A DNA stretch of 64,000 nt from positions 496,001 through 560,000 of the forward strand of contig CAKJVC010000012.1 in assembly GCA_918026815.1 (NCBI GenBank). Reading direction: 5' to 3'. Origin of the DNA: Chalara sp. BL73. Its lineage: Eukaryota; Ascomycota; Leotiomycetes; Helotiales. Shown here piece after piece: positions 1-11,647 of this stretch; position 1 is the stretch's first letter, and the number at the start of each line of letters is the position of its first letter. The translations under genes and the position numbers were made by a program. Below the pieces are notes generated by a model, which ran no database searches, was not told the DNA's origin, and saw nothing but the letters and a program-made list of their open reading frames with translations.

Positions 1-27
1 AGAGTTTACTGACCAATTAACATGTAG

Positions 28-2159
28 CTCCATCTCCAGCATTCAGTGTCTTCACTCCAGCTCCAACGATACCGGAGGACAGTGCTATGAGTCCACAAAT
101 GGATGACCACAGCCATGACATGTGGCCTCCACCTAAACCTCTCTCCAAGAGCAATTCACTCATTCCTCGCCAGAGAGATTCGAAACCGCCAGGTCCACCA
201 GATAGAAATTATCACGCCGAGAGCCCTGTGGCTTTCGTGAACACTGGATCACCATTTGATATGAACATCGACATGCAATACTGGCCTCCCAATTCCCTTG
301 TTAGACCCACATATTCCGGCGACATACGAACACAGCCAGCTTCCCCGGCGTTATCGTTCTCTGTTACACCAAGAGCTCAACCTGGTGGCATTGAGCAAGC
401 TCAACATAGTCGTATCTCACAACTCAAACCAATTGACCGAACTGCTTATAACGATCCAACACTAGACTTTTTTAATCTGGATTTACTTGACCGAATGGAA
501 AGCCAATTAAGAGTTGATGATCCAGAGCCCCCTCCTGGCGGATGGGTATACAAGCGTCAAGAGGAAGAGGACTTAACATCTAAGCTTGATATGCTAGAGC
601 AAGAGTTTGGCCCGGAACATTCAGAGATATTGGATGTGATAGAAAACCTCGGGTTGGTATACTATAACCAATCAAGGCTTCGTTCAGCAGAGAAAATGTA
701 TCGCCATGTAGTACACTTCAGACAACGCGACTTAGGTAATGCCAATATCACAACATTGCAATCTTTTATAAACCTTGCAAGTGTGTACATAAATCAAGGC
801 AGACTCCTGACAGCTGAAAAGGTACTGCGACAAGTGCTTGGTGTCCAAATGGCGAATAATAGTGGCGATCCCTTGATGGTAGATATCGCTAGATTCTGGC
901 TCGGTCACACTTTACTTCACCAAGGAAACTACGAAGAATCAGCATCCATCTTCCGTGAAGTTTTGGATTTCAGGCAGAAACAATACGGATCTGAGCATGT
1001 AGAAACTCTTGAGGCAACATCACAGCTTATGACTGCTATCACTAATAATAGAGGGTCTTATAATGACGAAAATCTTGCCCTTCACCTTCTTGCGATTCAA
1101 AAGAGGATTCTCGGAGTCCATGATTTTCGAACAATAGGTACAATAATCGACTTATCGGGTGCGCTGAATGACAAGGGTAAATATGAGGAAAGCCAAGTTC
1201 TTCTTTCAAACACAATTTCAGACCTAACAAAGGATTTTGGAGGAGAACATACACAAATAACTCGTCTGCAGTATGCCTTAGCCATGTCTTTTTGGCAATG
1301 CGGAGATCTTCAATATGCAATATCTGTGATGGAGCTTGCGTGGCTAAAGGAAAAACGGATACGAGGAGAAGCTCATTCTCAAACCCTCGCCAGCGGGCAG
1401 AGTTTCGCCAGGATTCTACAGGATGATGGACAGCATATGAGAGCAGAAAATGTATTTGCTGAGCTATCTGGTACTGCAACACGGCACCTGGGAGTCGATC
1501 ATCCAGAGACCATCGATATTCTAAGATATATCGCTGTATTAAGAGGAGGTCGTGGCCTCCATCGAGAGTCAGAGGAAATCCATCAGGAAGTTTTAAGGAA
1601 GCGAAGGAATATGCTCCCTAAGGCTCATCCAGATATATATCAAAGCGAGGCCGATATTGCTTTTAGGATTGAACTGCAAGAGGGGAGGAGTGGAGAAGGG
1701 ATTGAGATCTTGAAGAATGTCCTGGAGAGAAGTACGATGGCTCTTGGAGAGGAACACCGAGTTACATTGGTAGCTCAGCGATATATGGCCTGTGCTATTG
1801 CAGATCAAGGACGATGGGACGAGGCAAAGGCTCTCTTTCAAGATGGACTTGATAAGTCTAAGCGCGCTCTAGGTATTGGTCACTGGTCGACCCAAGATTA
1901 TATCAGAGACTTCGAACGCTACAAAGAGATATTCTTGGGGAGACATAAAGTTGGTAAGCTTAATTTCGTCAACACATGCATCCAGTAGCACACTTGTGGA
2001 ACAGCATTACAGCCCATGCTAATTCTCATGCCCTTAGATGACAATGATATTACCAGTAGCGATGAAACCATAACAGAAGATGGAGAAGTGACAAACATGG
2101 ATAGAAATGAGTCTACGGCGGCCATTGAAGAGCATCAAGATGATCTTTACGATGCTTGA
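28..2159 (+). CDS. TPR-repeat protein, 5' end outside the window
   Basis: Tetratricopeptide protein of the kinesin-light-chain-like type found as free proteins or as C-terminal tails of fungal NLR-like receptors. A Ser/Pro-rich region comes first, then a run of about 42-residue TPRs from roughly residue 160 to 610, with repeated G-x-H-x-x-T/I and A-x-x-L/Y-R-x-V/A-L signatures. The reading frame is open upstream of the first ATG (87) back to about 21, and an intron end (CTGAC at 9-13, TAG at 25-27) precedes it, so this is an internal or last large exon and the gene starts outside. The unspliced frame stops at 1988, but a donor at 1954 (GTAAGC) and acceptor at 2037 give an 84-nt intron and an acidic C-terminus ending at 2159. 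No catalytic domain is visible here. TPRs are certain; the role is unknown. Confidence 0.75.
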
Positions 2160-2592
2160 AATCATCGGTCATATCATTGCACCGTAACTGTCCAAGATTC
2201 TGCTCGGCTATGGCTCTTTTTCTAGCTCGTGTAGTTTATGCATCTTGTTTTTAGATATCTGGTCAGTAAAACAAAATTCTAAAAGTTTTACAACCGCTAT
2301 TTATTTACAGCCTATATAACCTATGTCTATACCCTTATGACTATGGCACGATGCCAAACTTCCCACAGCCTATGCTCAACCAATCTGCAGAACCACCTTT
2401 TCTTGAAATATCAGCTCAGATCTCGAGCTAATGACTGGCCTTTGAGAAGAGCCTTCCACCGGAGAGGAGATTCTCTTCTTCGCCTTTTGGATCTGCACCT
2501 ACAATACCACTTCGCCACGAAGATAAGGCTAGGTACTAGGCCGAGGCCGGCCAAGCCAACTGGTACCAAAGAGTACCGCGGTAGCCGAGAAG
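2160..2592. other. Intergenic, no gene recognised
   Basis: An open frame of 95 codons (2337-2624, + strand) is Arg/Leu/His-rich and resembles nothing I know. I see only probable 3' sequence of the TPR gene. Confidence 0.4.
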
Positions 2593-3796
2593 CTATCCTA
2601 AATTTGTTAATGCGTCATTGTTGATGATAATTTTAATGGTACCAGCAAAGCCAAGACCAAGTGAGATACTGTAGTTGACGGCAGCTATGATTATGCTTGC
2701 ACCCATACCTTTGTATTGCTGAGGCACTGAGTTCAAAAAGATAATTGTAGCAGCTGGAAACGAGGCGTCCATGTCGACGGTTATCTTGAAGACGCTCAAG
2801 AAGTAGCATGTCCAATATAGTGAGCGTGCTGGCCACAACGTGGCGAGAATGGATCCAACGAGATACTCCGTCTGTCCGGCAACCATAATCTATGACGCGG
2901 GAATCTTACCGAGTAATTTGCCTACGGCTAGATCTGAAAGCAACCATAAGGGAATTATAGAAAATAACCATGATGCTATCTAGAGAGGATGGCGCCGCCA
3001 ATATTGAGCGCAACTTGCTCGATATTGAAACCTGTCTTCAGTGTTGGTGCGTATCTTATCCAGGAAGGATATGATGCACCCATATGTCAAAAAAGCCCAA
3101 CCAGTTGATGTGCACACGAACATGATCGCGATATCGGAATTTAAGGCAGCCAGGGGCAGAAGTTGCGATTCAGCCTAGAAACTTTAATAAAAAGGAAAGC
3201 TGCGCCGAAAATGACGCCAAAAATCAGGCAGACGTAGGCACAGGGCCGTCTGCCAACCGACCACGACGGCTTGATTCCATGCAAAGTTGAACAGCGCTAG
3301 AGATGCGATGCCGGTCAGTCCTCCAAGAATACCGAAATTGCCTGGGTCCAGTAGATGCACGGCCACCTAGCAGGAGCAAAAAATCCTCCGAATAAACCCC
3401 CAGCAATTGCTCCAAGAGGGGCTGACCCGCCAAAACAAGTAATAGGCATATTCTTGCGCGGTCCTGCGGGAGTGCGATTTGCCCAAAATAGCAAGAGCAT
3501 TGGGTAAGGTCAGCGCAGGATCGATGTCTCGAAAGACGCGAGTCGCCTGCAACCAGGGACCACAATATGTACCAGCTCATACCGATTACTAATAGTTTTT
3601 TGTTTCCAAATTAATCACCGATTCTTCAACCACCAAGGATAAATGTGCCAATTGTGAAAGCTATATCCGGGTACCATCTATGATAGTTAGCCTAGATCTG
3701 TGATGCCAAAGGACCCTCCAATAACATCGATGATGCGAGAGCATTCCCTATGCCGACTTGGTTGGCGAACATAGCTGTGATCATTTTCTCTAAACT
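2593..3796 (-). pseudogene. MFS multidrug-type transporter, degraded
   Basis: Remains of a 14-helix (DHA2-like) major facilitator transporter, scattered over three frames on the minus strand. From 5' to 3' I can read an MxTAMFANQVGIGNALA-like start near 3785, an AFTIGTFIL-like segment, a GMSWY-LWSLVAG-like segment near 3575, an ALTLPNALAILG / PAGPRKNM region near 3480-3540, an APLGAIAGGLFGGFFA glycine-rich segment near 3400, and a late-helix block with MDASFPAATIIFLNSVPQQYKG and NYSISLGLGFAGT near 2640-2770. Frames change several times and stops interrupt every one, so no intron model restores it. Such transporters export toxins or antifungals across the plasma membrane; this copy should be dead. 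The family call rests on motif order. Confidence 0.75.
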
Positions 3797-4783
3797 GGTG
3801 CTCGTCCCTCCTCAAAGGTTTAGAGGCCTAAAACTATTCTTATATCCGGACTAGAACTTCCCCAGCTATGCATCTTAGAATTATTCTTCAATATCTTCTG
3901 GCCAGCGAATGTGTGAAGACTTGGTGGACGATCTACAATTAGCCAGCGCCAAGAGATGCCGTATGACCCTTTGTAGATTCGGTTTTCCAGCTTCCCTCTC
4001 ACGCAGCATCTCACAGTTTTCATGTCAGCTTTCAATGCGCCTCCGTGTCGTCTAGAGAGTGCAGGGACATGGCCGTAATAAGTCCCCTGGGCTCGGAAAT
4101 TATCATCAATCTGACTTGCGAATGGTGCAGTAATTCCTATGATAGACGTAAATTTCTCGTCTCCCTATGCCGCTGAATGTATCAGCGGATGTCATCGCGC
4201 AAGCCTAGCTTAGCATACCGCAACGGGCCAACATGTGTACATGAATAGCGATGCCATCTGCTGGTACTCCTCGTTCATGGCAAGTCAACCTCCGGTCATT
4301 CTCGATTCTTCAACAAGGCCATGGTTACCGACCACCAAAGGTCGATTGCAGCATTGTAGGTGTTATTAACATATGGAGTTGTGCAACCGAACTGCTAGCC
4401 TCAAAATCAGCCAATTTATGAGTGTATGTAATAGTGGGGTGCTTTTCATGGGATGCTAATCTATGAGGATCTGGAGCTGCAAGAAACTTATCTATGATGC
4501 AACTGAACCGTGGAAATGACTCTAGTGTGAAAGGACTTTGCTCATTTTTCTCTTGAAGGCATGTTTTTTGTGCCATTTGCACATGGGTTTTCCGAGACTC
4601 AAGCCTGCCAAAAACACCGCTTAGAGGTGACACACTAATGTAAATTTCAGATGACACAGTGTTATTCCCAATCATAAACTCAGTTTCATAGTCACAATAC
4701 CAATTCTCTCTCTGGCCCCAAGTAAAATCTGATCTCATCTTCCTCCACTTAGGTGGTGGCTCACAACCGAGACTTCGGGGAGA
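3797..4783. other. Intergenic with one unassigned ORF
   Basis: Mostly non-coding. A 137-codon ATG frame lies on the minus strand at 4325-4738; it has no motif I recognise, no clear introns and may be chance. A 71-codon minus-strand frame at 3820-4035 is likewise unassigned. Confidence 0.35.
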
Positions 4784-5150
4784 ATGATTTCCTTAGCCAA
4801 CATGCTCGATTTCTATACTAATCGCGATTGTAGTACGGAAAAGCAACTGGCATATTATGAACCACTAGATGACGAGCTTATTCTCAATATGCCATTGCCG
4901 TGCAGTCAAGTCGCGTGGTTGGCATATACTGAGGAAGCATGGATGTCCATAATACAGAGCTTTTCTACAAATTTCTCTTTGAGTGTTGATAATTTTCAAG
5001 CAGAACACTTTCTTCGCAACTAGTTTAAATGCCATCCTCTCGAGTTACAACAACGGCATTGGGGAAGGTCACTGGGAGAAATTTTGCTTTTGACGGCTCT
5101 GATACGTTGAGAAACTTTATGGCTCTTTGCGCCATAGAGCAATTCGCCTG
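4784..5150 (+). pseudogene. Possible fungal-specific transcription factor fragment
   Basis: A frame of 79 codons contains LILNMPLPCSQVAWLAYTEE followed by W-x-S. This resembles a stretch in the middle homology region of fungal Zn2Cys6/C2H2 regulators, where a short hydrophobic run ending in LPCxxxxWxAxTxxEW is common. Downstream, in another frame, a short LLxTALIR-like segment follows and stops appear. No DNA-binding domain is visible nearby. If real, it is a relic of a regulator next to the dead MFS transporter, a common pairing in fungal clusters. The call is weak. Confidence 0.3.
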
Positions 5151-5335
5151 ATTGTGCAATATGGCCAATGCTTTAGATGTGCATCTTACATAGCAGCTTA
5201 TTCAGAGCGGCACACCTCATGACCCTCACACCCGCCTGACTCTGCACAACCTTAAAAACCCTTGGCTTCAAACCACTCTCCTGCTCCCCAAGAGCCAAAA
5301 ATCATCGAATCTCTGATTATCAGCTTGATGCTGGA

Positions 5336-5911
5336 TCAGCTGCCCTCTTTAGTCGGTGGAACAATCTGCTTCAAAACATAGGCAAGACACTCCTCCGAGC
5401 TCATCTTTGTATCAACAACAATATAATTATCAGCCGGGCGTCGTGGATTCATCCACTTCTTGAACTGCGCAACCTGATCCACAACCTGACCCTCACCTGG
5501 GGCATCAGGCGGCGGCCGTTCCACGCCTGTCCGCTGGCTTCTCAAAGGCTCTCTGCTCCTCAACCTCCCATCAAGCAGCTCCATATCGTCCACCCTACAC
5601 TCCACATACCGATACTCGTACCCGTGCTTCTTCGCGAGCGCGCTACCATTCTCGATCACCTCGTCGTAATTGCAGACGCTATCGATAATCACGCTCCGTC
5701 CCTGCGCGATCATATCCTCGGCGAGCACCCAACCGAGCGGGTACGAGAGCTTGGCCGCCTGGTCGAAGGCGTGGGACGTGGAGAGGAAGTAGGATTTGAT
5801 CAGGTCGTGGTTGATTACCACCCCGTCGATGGACCGCGCGAGGTGCCTTGCCAGGGTGCTTTTCCCGGATCCCGGGGCGCCGGACATCTGAACGAGGAAT
5901 TTAGCTGGCAT
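5336..5911 (-). CDS. P-loop ATPase/kinase of the AAA_33 (polynucleotide-kinase-like) type
   Basis: A compact single-exon protein of 191 residues. The Walker A loop GAPGSGKST lies near residue 12, immediately after the first beta strand (KFLVQMS). Then come NHD-x-I at about 50 and a hydrophobic strand with VIIDS at about 75 that probably serves as the Walker B-like strand. A basic lid-like segment (RLRSREPLRSQR) follows at about 120. The C-terminal strand YIVVDT is typical of small kinases of this superfamily. I chose ATG 5911, which places the P-loop at the usual distance from the start; an upstream in-frame start at 5992 would add 27 residues of non-conserved sequence. Members phosphorylate nucleotides, sugars or other small molecules; the substrate cannot be told. 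Confidence 0.8.
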   Translation of the reverse strand: MPAKFLVQMSGAPGSGKSTLARHLARSIDGVVINHDLIKSYFLSTSHAFDQAAKLSYPLGWVLAEDMIAQGRSVIIDSVCNYDEVIENGSALAKKHGYEYRYVECRVDDMELLDGRLRSREPLRSQRTGVERPPPDAPGEGQVVDQVAQFKKWMNPRRPADNYIVVDTKMSSEECLAYVLKQIVPPTKEGS

Positions 5912-7216
5912 GGCTCTTATGTAGCCATATGTATAATTAATGATTGGGCTTAGAATTGGGGGAGACAGATGTGTTTTTACGAAAACCAACATGTAGCAGC
6001 GGAACCTTTTTCCTATTTATATTGGAATTGTGGGGCTGGAGCCCTTTCTAAGCGAGCCCCACTTGCTTTCCTTCTAAATGGCAGCCTAGAGGCTTTCAGA
6101 CGTGTTTGTCCAACGACTCGGCGAGTGAATACGGGTTAAAACATAAATTGTTTGCGGCTCAGAAAGAGGATGGGTCTCGGTGCATATCGTAGTATCTGTG
6201 GATATGTCGCTGCGGCTCCAGGCGTATATTCTTTGCGCTTAGGGCTTGCTGAACAGGGGCAGTCTCCGAGACTTTTGTAGTTCCAACTAAATGCTCCACC
6301 TATCGAAACTCGGCTGTGGTTGGCTTTCCTTGACAGACCTCGCTCCCACCCGGCATATATACACTCGACGTTTGTTGTTCAAGGCGATAACAGGTGCCGC
6401 AATATCCTTATCTTCCAAGGTGGGATTGCCAAGGTTGGTGACTTAGGAGGCTCTTGAATCGATAATGGAGAGTCGTTGGGGAGAAGTTCCCTGACGATAT
6501 TGAATTGATAGTTGGAGATACCATTCGCAGCTGCTGGGACGAATAGGTCGATTTGGCAACAGATGTACTTAAATTCATAACCTTGCATTTATACGCTAAC
6601 ACGCATAAGTGAAGATATTGTCTTCGAAATGTCGCCCGGAAATCCCTTTGCCAAAAACGAATCTACAGAGGATTTCCCCTCCCTCTCCGCCCTGGGCTGC
6701 GGATACATCCCCTAAAGCGGCTTTAAAAGCCCCTTCTATCTGTAATTTGTCCCTGTAGGTGGAACTGAGTTACTGGAGCTAGGCTTTGAGACTCCACCTT
6801 CAGCCTCTCCGCTACAAGCATCTTAAACTGACATTGGGAATCCCGATTTTCCAAAGGGCTCCTAGTCTTGCTCCACCTGGAGCAGGCCGATGTACCTTGG
6901 CAGCGTGACGTCAGGGCCGGTATTGAAGATATTCGTGGTAGATGCATTTATTTAAGTGAAAGAAGAATAAGGCTGGATCGAGCCGATGATGGCTTAAGGT
7001 GCTCAATCAAATCATTTTACGCTTAAGAAACATCGCTTCTGAGTCGACAGGTTCTTGATTCCATCCCGCCGCTAAGACGAGGCTTGGGGCTGAACTGAGG
7101 TGGCACCATCTATCACTCTAGCCCACAACCCGCCCACCATTCGCCCTTATATGTATGAACCTCGCTATGCATCTTTATCAAACTTACCGTTGTGCTTCTG
7201 GAGCCTTGTGCGCACC
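5912..7216. other. Intergenic, no gene recognised
   Basis: Short frames on both strands (for example 6379-6602 and 6723-6947, minus) lack recognisable motifs. The last 120 bases are in frame with the lectin gene and could extend its N-terminus, but are more likely 5' UTR. Confidence 0.4.
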
Positions 7217-8868
7217 ATGGATAAAAGTGCTATCTATACTCGTCACAACGAGCTCCCAGAAGCGCATCCGACTGGGTTTCCCCAGGAAGTACGCTCAAAT
7301 GACAACTTTCCTGAAGTCGTGCAATCTAGGTTACCAGAAGTTGTACCGTATGACGACAAAAGTCTGGGCCATTATGAGTCGCAGTCACAGGGCCAGCCAA
7401 AGTGGTGGAGGCGACATTGGATCTGGCTCTTGATAGCGGTGTTGGTGGTCGCGATTGCAATTGGTGGAGGGGTTGGCGGAGGTTTAGTACGCGATTTCTC
7501 AAGCTTGAAATTGTCTTTATTATATGTTGAATTGGGTTGTAAGATGCATCCTTCAAGTGCAGTTTGTAGGTCCTCCGTTAGTGACTGAGGAAATTCAGCC
7601 TCAAGATAAGTCTCGCCTGCTTGCCTCTCCTATATAAATGGTAAAGGCTGACTATAAAACGCTGTAGGCATCTAATAAGTCTCACCCACCATCTCCCAAT
7701 AACAGCACAGGGTACGGCAGCGTACGCTCTATATATGAATTCCATTTTCCTTCTGTGCAGTTACGCGCTGCTAATTTTTACTGGCAGATTTACTTCGACT
7801 TTATTGCCAACGAATTCGGCAACCCCCACGATGTCTGGATCTGCGGCCATCCAGACAGATTACTCGTTCCCTACGGCCATAGCCACCGACCCAACAAGTC
7901 GGCTGGACGTATTCACCACAAGTTTCGGCCCGGCGCGCGCTGTTTCTCGCAAAACGTACCTGAATAATACATGGTTTCCATCTCAACAAAACTTTGAATA
8001 CATGCCTCTTTCATGGCCTGCCAGGGTGAACAGCCGGACCGGGTCAAATATTGCAGCTGTTTTGCGGATGCTTAATCTAACGGACTACTTTTATATAGGT
8101 AATGACAGTGAGACATATAATGGTTATATCGTTCCATCTGGCTGGGGTCCACTTGAGGGTTTAAACCACTTGAATGGCTCAGTGGTTTCTTCAATAGATG
8201 GTGTTTCGTGGAGCGCGTATCGAACCGATATATTCGCCCTAAGGGGCGAGGGCAAGCTATGGCAACTCACATGGGAATCTGGGCCTTCATGGGGACCATG
8301 GACCCCGTTTGGAGGGGATGGCGGAGGCTCCACTTATGCCTACACGCCCAGCGCCGTATCGTGGGGTACTGGCCGAGGGGATGTTTTTGTCGTTGATAAA
8401 AACTCGCTGGAGGTCTTGCATAGCTCGTGGGTTACCGATGGCCAGCCGATTCTGTTTGAGAATATAGGCGGATACTGTACCTCTCGCCCGTCGGCCGTTT
8501 CATGGGGCGTTAGAAACATTGCATTGTTCTGCCGTGGAGGGGATGCCCAGCTCTGGCACACGAACTACGACTCCTCGAACTGGACTGACTGGGAACGGAT
8601 TGGCGAAGATAAGGAAATAGCCAATGAGCCTCATGCCATTTCACAGAACCCTGGTAGAATCGATGTGTTTGTTCAAACGGTGAACAATACCGTGGGCATC
8701 ACGGCGTTTGATAATACATGGACAAATAAAAGCTGGAACTGGGGCTGGTCGGAACTGGGTGGTAATTTCATGGGCCCACCCAAAGCAGTTGCTTCGAGTT
8801 TAGAGGGAAGATCCCGAATGGATATATTTGCGTATGGCCCAAAAGGGAATTTGATGCACAAATGGTAG
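7217..8868 (+). CDS. Single-pass membrane protein with fucose-lectin/PLL-like beta-propeller ectodomain
   Basis: Three exons: 7217-7486, 7668-7711 and 7788-8868, giving 464 residues. Exon 1 encodes a polar cytosolic head (MDKSAIYTRHNELPEA...) and one membrane helix, WIWLLIAVLVVAIAIGGGVGGG, at about residues 68-89. The 44-nt exon 2 encodes a Ser/Asn/Pro linker. Exon 3 carries about five propeller blades with the recurring pattern P-x-A-V-S-W-G...R-x-D-x-F followed by L-x-H-x-W or W-x-W-x-x-I/L-G, as in the fungal fucose-specific lectin and bacterial PLL-like lectins. Several N-x-S/T sites fit a secreted face. Intron 1 (181 nt) is long for this genome and its donor is the least certain part of the model. 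Probable role: binding glycans at the cell surface, as a type II membrane lectin. The ligand is not known. Confidence 0.8.
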
Positions 8869-9824
8869 GACGGATCCGAAGGTGGGAAATTCTTTCCAGA
8901 AGTTTGGGAAAACCTTGGTACGCCATAAACGGCCCTCTTAACGTCACAAATGGGACGTAAGGAGTAGCTCATGAGCATTGGAATTTTTCTTTCATTAAGC
9001 CAAATAGCACTTAAATATAAGGTGAGGCGAGTTTATGTCGTTTTCACCACTGAATCTAGCAGCTTTCGTTGCTGTTTTATGTAGCCCAGATTCTAGGCTA
9101 GTGTACTTAAGCCGGAGCCATTTATTACTCAAATGGTCAAATGATTTGAATGAAAAGTAATGTGTTTATTCGTTCCAGGGGGTTAAGAAGAGAGGAGGTT
9201 AAGTTATGGGGCTCAGTAGAGGTTAAATAGAATGACTTATCAATATATATTAAGTAAAATATGTGGGAACATCAAGATAAACAAAGATTCAAACGGGAGA
9301 TTCTCTGTGTATTGTGCAAGTTCAGTAGCATCCAAAATCCCAAAAGAAGGATTTTAAGATGGCGATTAAGGGGATGAATTGCCTTCAGTTAGCTCTATTT
9401 GCTCTCGAACAAGGCAGAATAGTATGAATGAGCCGCTTTAGCGTCCGGCTCAAAATCCCAACTAATTTTCTATAGACACGTGAAATATCTCTAAAGCGGT
9501 CTTACCACCCGAAATATTTAGCTCACAGAGATCAACTGTATATATTTCAGGAAAGCCCATTGGGTCCCACGGGCTAAACATTTATTTCGACTATAATCAT
9601 ATTTCTCTCGAATAAATGACGCATGGCTATGGTCTTTCACGGTGCAGCAGTCTCTCGGTCTCTCGGAAACGATCTAAATCTGAAGCAGGCTGCGCCAGCC
9701 TAGATATCATTATGGATCTAATGGGGCAAGACTATAGGGGCTCCTGGAAGCTGGAGGCGGAGTGTGTAGTCGTTTTGTCAGAGGGCGTTGCGAGGTAATA
9801 TCACTGGCCTAGAGTGTAATCTTT
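8869..9824. other. Intergenic, no gene recognised
   Basis: AT-rich in the first half. A 60-codon plus-strand frame at 9616-9798 shows no family signature. Confidence 0.4.
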
Positions 9825-10184
9825 TCAACAGCAAGTCCGGGCTTGCGGCCGCCCTGGGATCTTAACCCTTGGGGAGTTTTGAATTGGTACAGGTCCTATC
9901 ACTTGGCGGCAATAAGTGAACACTCTTGTAGTATGCATTTTGTCCTTTGGACGGTTCTTGTGTGTCTTGCTATACCATAACGGCTTGGGTGGCACCCGAG
10001 GCGTGGGTTTCAACAAGTAGTCATCAAAGAATTCTCTCGTTTCTTTCGCCCTTTTCTGTTCGGGGGTTCCCACTGCTTCGTTAAACAAGTGCATAGCCCG
10101 CAGGTCTATAGTTGAGCCAGAGCCTACCGTAGCAGTTTCCTGAGCCTCCTCATCACTTGTACAGCAATCTAAAAACTCTGGGGA
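9825..10184 (-). pseudogene. Orphan coding-like frame, family unknown
   Basis: The minus-strand frame is open for about 120 codons, from just after a TAG at 10185-10187 to the stop at 9825. Its composition looks coding: an acidic Ser/Thr-rich beginning (SDEEAQETATVGSGST), then FNEAVGTPEQKRAKETREFF and a Pro/Lys-rich part. The only internal ATG is at 10094. It could be the last exon of a gene whose earlier exons are not recognisable, or a fragment of a mobile element. I cannot assign it. Confidence 0.3.
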
Positions 10185-11159
10185 CTATCTCAGGCGTTGT
10201 AATTCTTGTAAATCATCGCGGGGCAACGCTGACAGCTGAGAGCGGGCGGCGGTATGGCGAGGTTCTGCAGACCTTTGAGCTTAGAGGGATGAAGACGTCG
10301 ATGGTGATAACCAAGTAGTCTGAGTTTGAGTGACGATGGTATACTGCGTCAATGCCACATCCACTTAGTCGGGCTGGGTCCCAACCCACCACTGGCTGGC
10401 CCAACCACACACAGGCAGGCACAACACAGCCTACAGTAACAAAAAGCGAGACAGTAGCCTGCGGTCACTCAACTTTATGTCCAACTTTTCAATCTCCGAT
10501 TTCAGGGCTGTGTTGATTCGTGCCATTCGCAATCTGATTTTTTATTTTTATTCCGTAGCAATGTAGCAGTTGCCGTAATATGGAATAAGAGGGCTATGTC
10601 GTCCTCCCGTTCGCAATGGCAAGCATCGATTTACGCCTATACATATCTGTCACTGTGTAACTTTATATATGTCTATAGCCATCAAACGGGAAAAGTAGGG
10701 TCAGGTATTTTGCGACTTGAACCAAGCAACTGCTCCCAAACTCGCTCTCCCGAATGCATATGAATTCGTCTGTCGTTGCTCAGTTACGTCGACGGCCTTT
10801 AAAGAAGTGGATGGCTTAAAAACATGCATAGTATTAACAATATGAGATGCTTGTTGGAGAAGGTTAACTTGACGCCAAATTTGAGATACTCGTTTCTTCG
10901 AGTCCACAGAATCTGCACATTTCTGCGGCAACCACTCTATCCACCCAGAAGTATAAATAAATATGATAAATTCTATTGCGCTACAAGTATCCATAGAGCT
11001 AAATCGCGGGCAGGGAGCATCAAATCTCCTATATATATCTGCAATTGCTTGCTGGCATCCTACAATGTAACAGGGGAAGCAAACAACAGAATAGGGTTTT
11101 TCGGTCCCCTTCCCGGCTATCCTTCTTGTCTCGCGGATATCGTATTTCCTGTGTCGCGA
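10185..11159. other. Intergenic, no gene recognised
   Basis: Frames at 10213-10422 and 10701-10994 (minus) are low-complexity translations without motifs. The RidA-like gene ends at 11160. Confidence 0.4.
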
Positions 11160-11647
11160 TCACTTTTGTGCAGTTTTTGCGCCTTCGGGATCAAATGCCA
11201 CCACCTCTATCTCCACTCTCATATTGTCCTCGCCGAGACGTGGTGTACCGACACAGGTCCAAATAGGACTATGATCAGGCATCCACTTCTTAAAATTTCT
11301 AACCATAGCCGCAAGCGCCTCATCATTGATAGGAACGTGGTACGAGTTGACTCGGAACACCTGGGGCCAACCCTTACCCCCGGCGTCCTTCAGATTGAGG
11401 TCGACATTCTCAAAAGCTTGGTCAATCTGGGCATTGATCTCAGTATTGAAAACGCCGGTTTCAGGATGCCAACCACCTGTAATGTAATAACCTAAATTAG
11501 CATTGGGGAAACCAAATAAGAAAGCTAATGACTACCTTGGCCGGAACATTCAATGCGGTCGCCAATACGAACGGCCTGTTGGTAACCAAATCGCGCTAGG
11601 TTCTCCTCTCCTTTGCCCTTGTACGCATAATATTGTAAAGAAGCCAT
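11160..11647 (-). CDS. RidA/YjgF/Rid-family protein
   Basis: Two exons, 11647-11536 and 11476-11160, separated by a 59-nt GT-AG intron, give 142 residues, the usual length of this family. Characteristic features are the early G-x-Q-A-V-R-x-G-D-x-I-E-x-S-G-Q-G-G strand-loop, the central E-x-N-A-Q-I-D-Q-A-F-x-N-V motif, and the C-terminal P-x-W-T-C-V-G-x-P-R-L-G-x-x-x-M-R-V-E-I-E-V-V-A strand. RidA proteins are trimeric enamine/imine deaminases that detoxify reactive intermediates of amino-acid or nucleobase breakdown. The gene is divergent from a nucleobase permease, which fits a role in nitrogen-compound use. Both splice sites were chosen because they restore the family's G-G-W-x-P core. Confidence 0.88.

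Noticed and set aside
4325..4738. Minus-strand 137-codon frame as a real gene
   Set aside because: No homology recognised, no introns or promoter signal; kept only as a note in the intergenic entry.
10824..11495. 223-codon plus-strand frame opposite the RidA gene
   Set aside because: Overlaps a well-supported Rid-family gene on the other strand and has no family signature.
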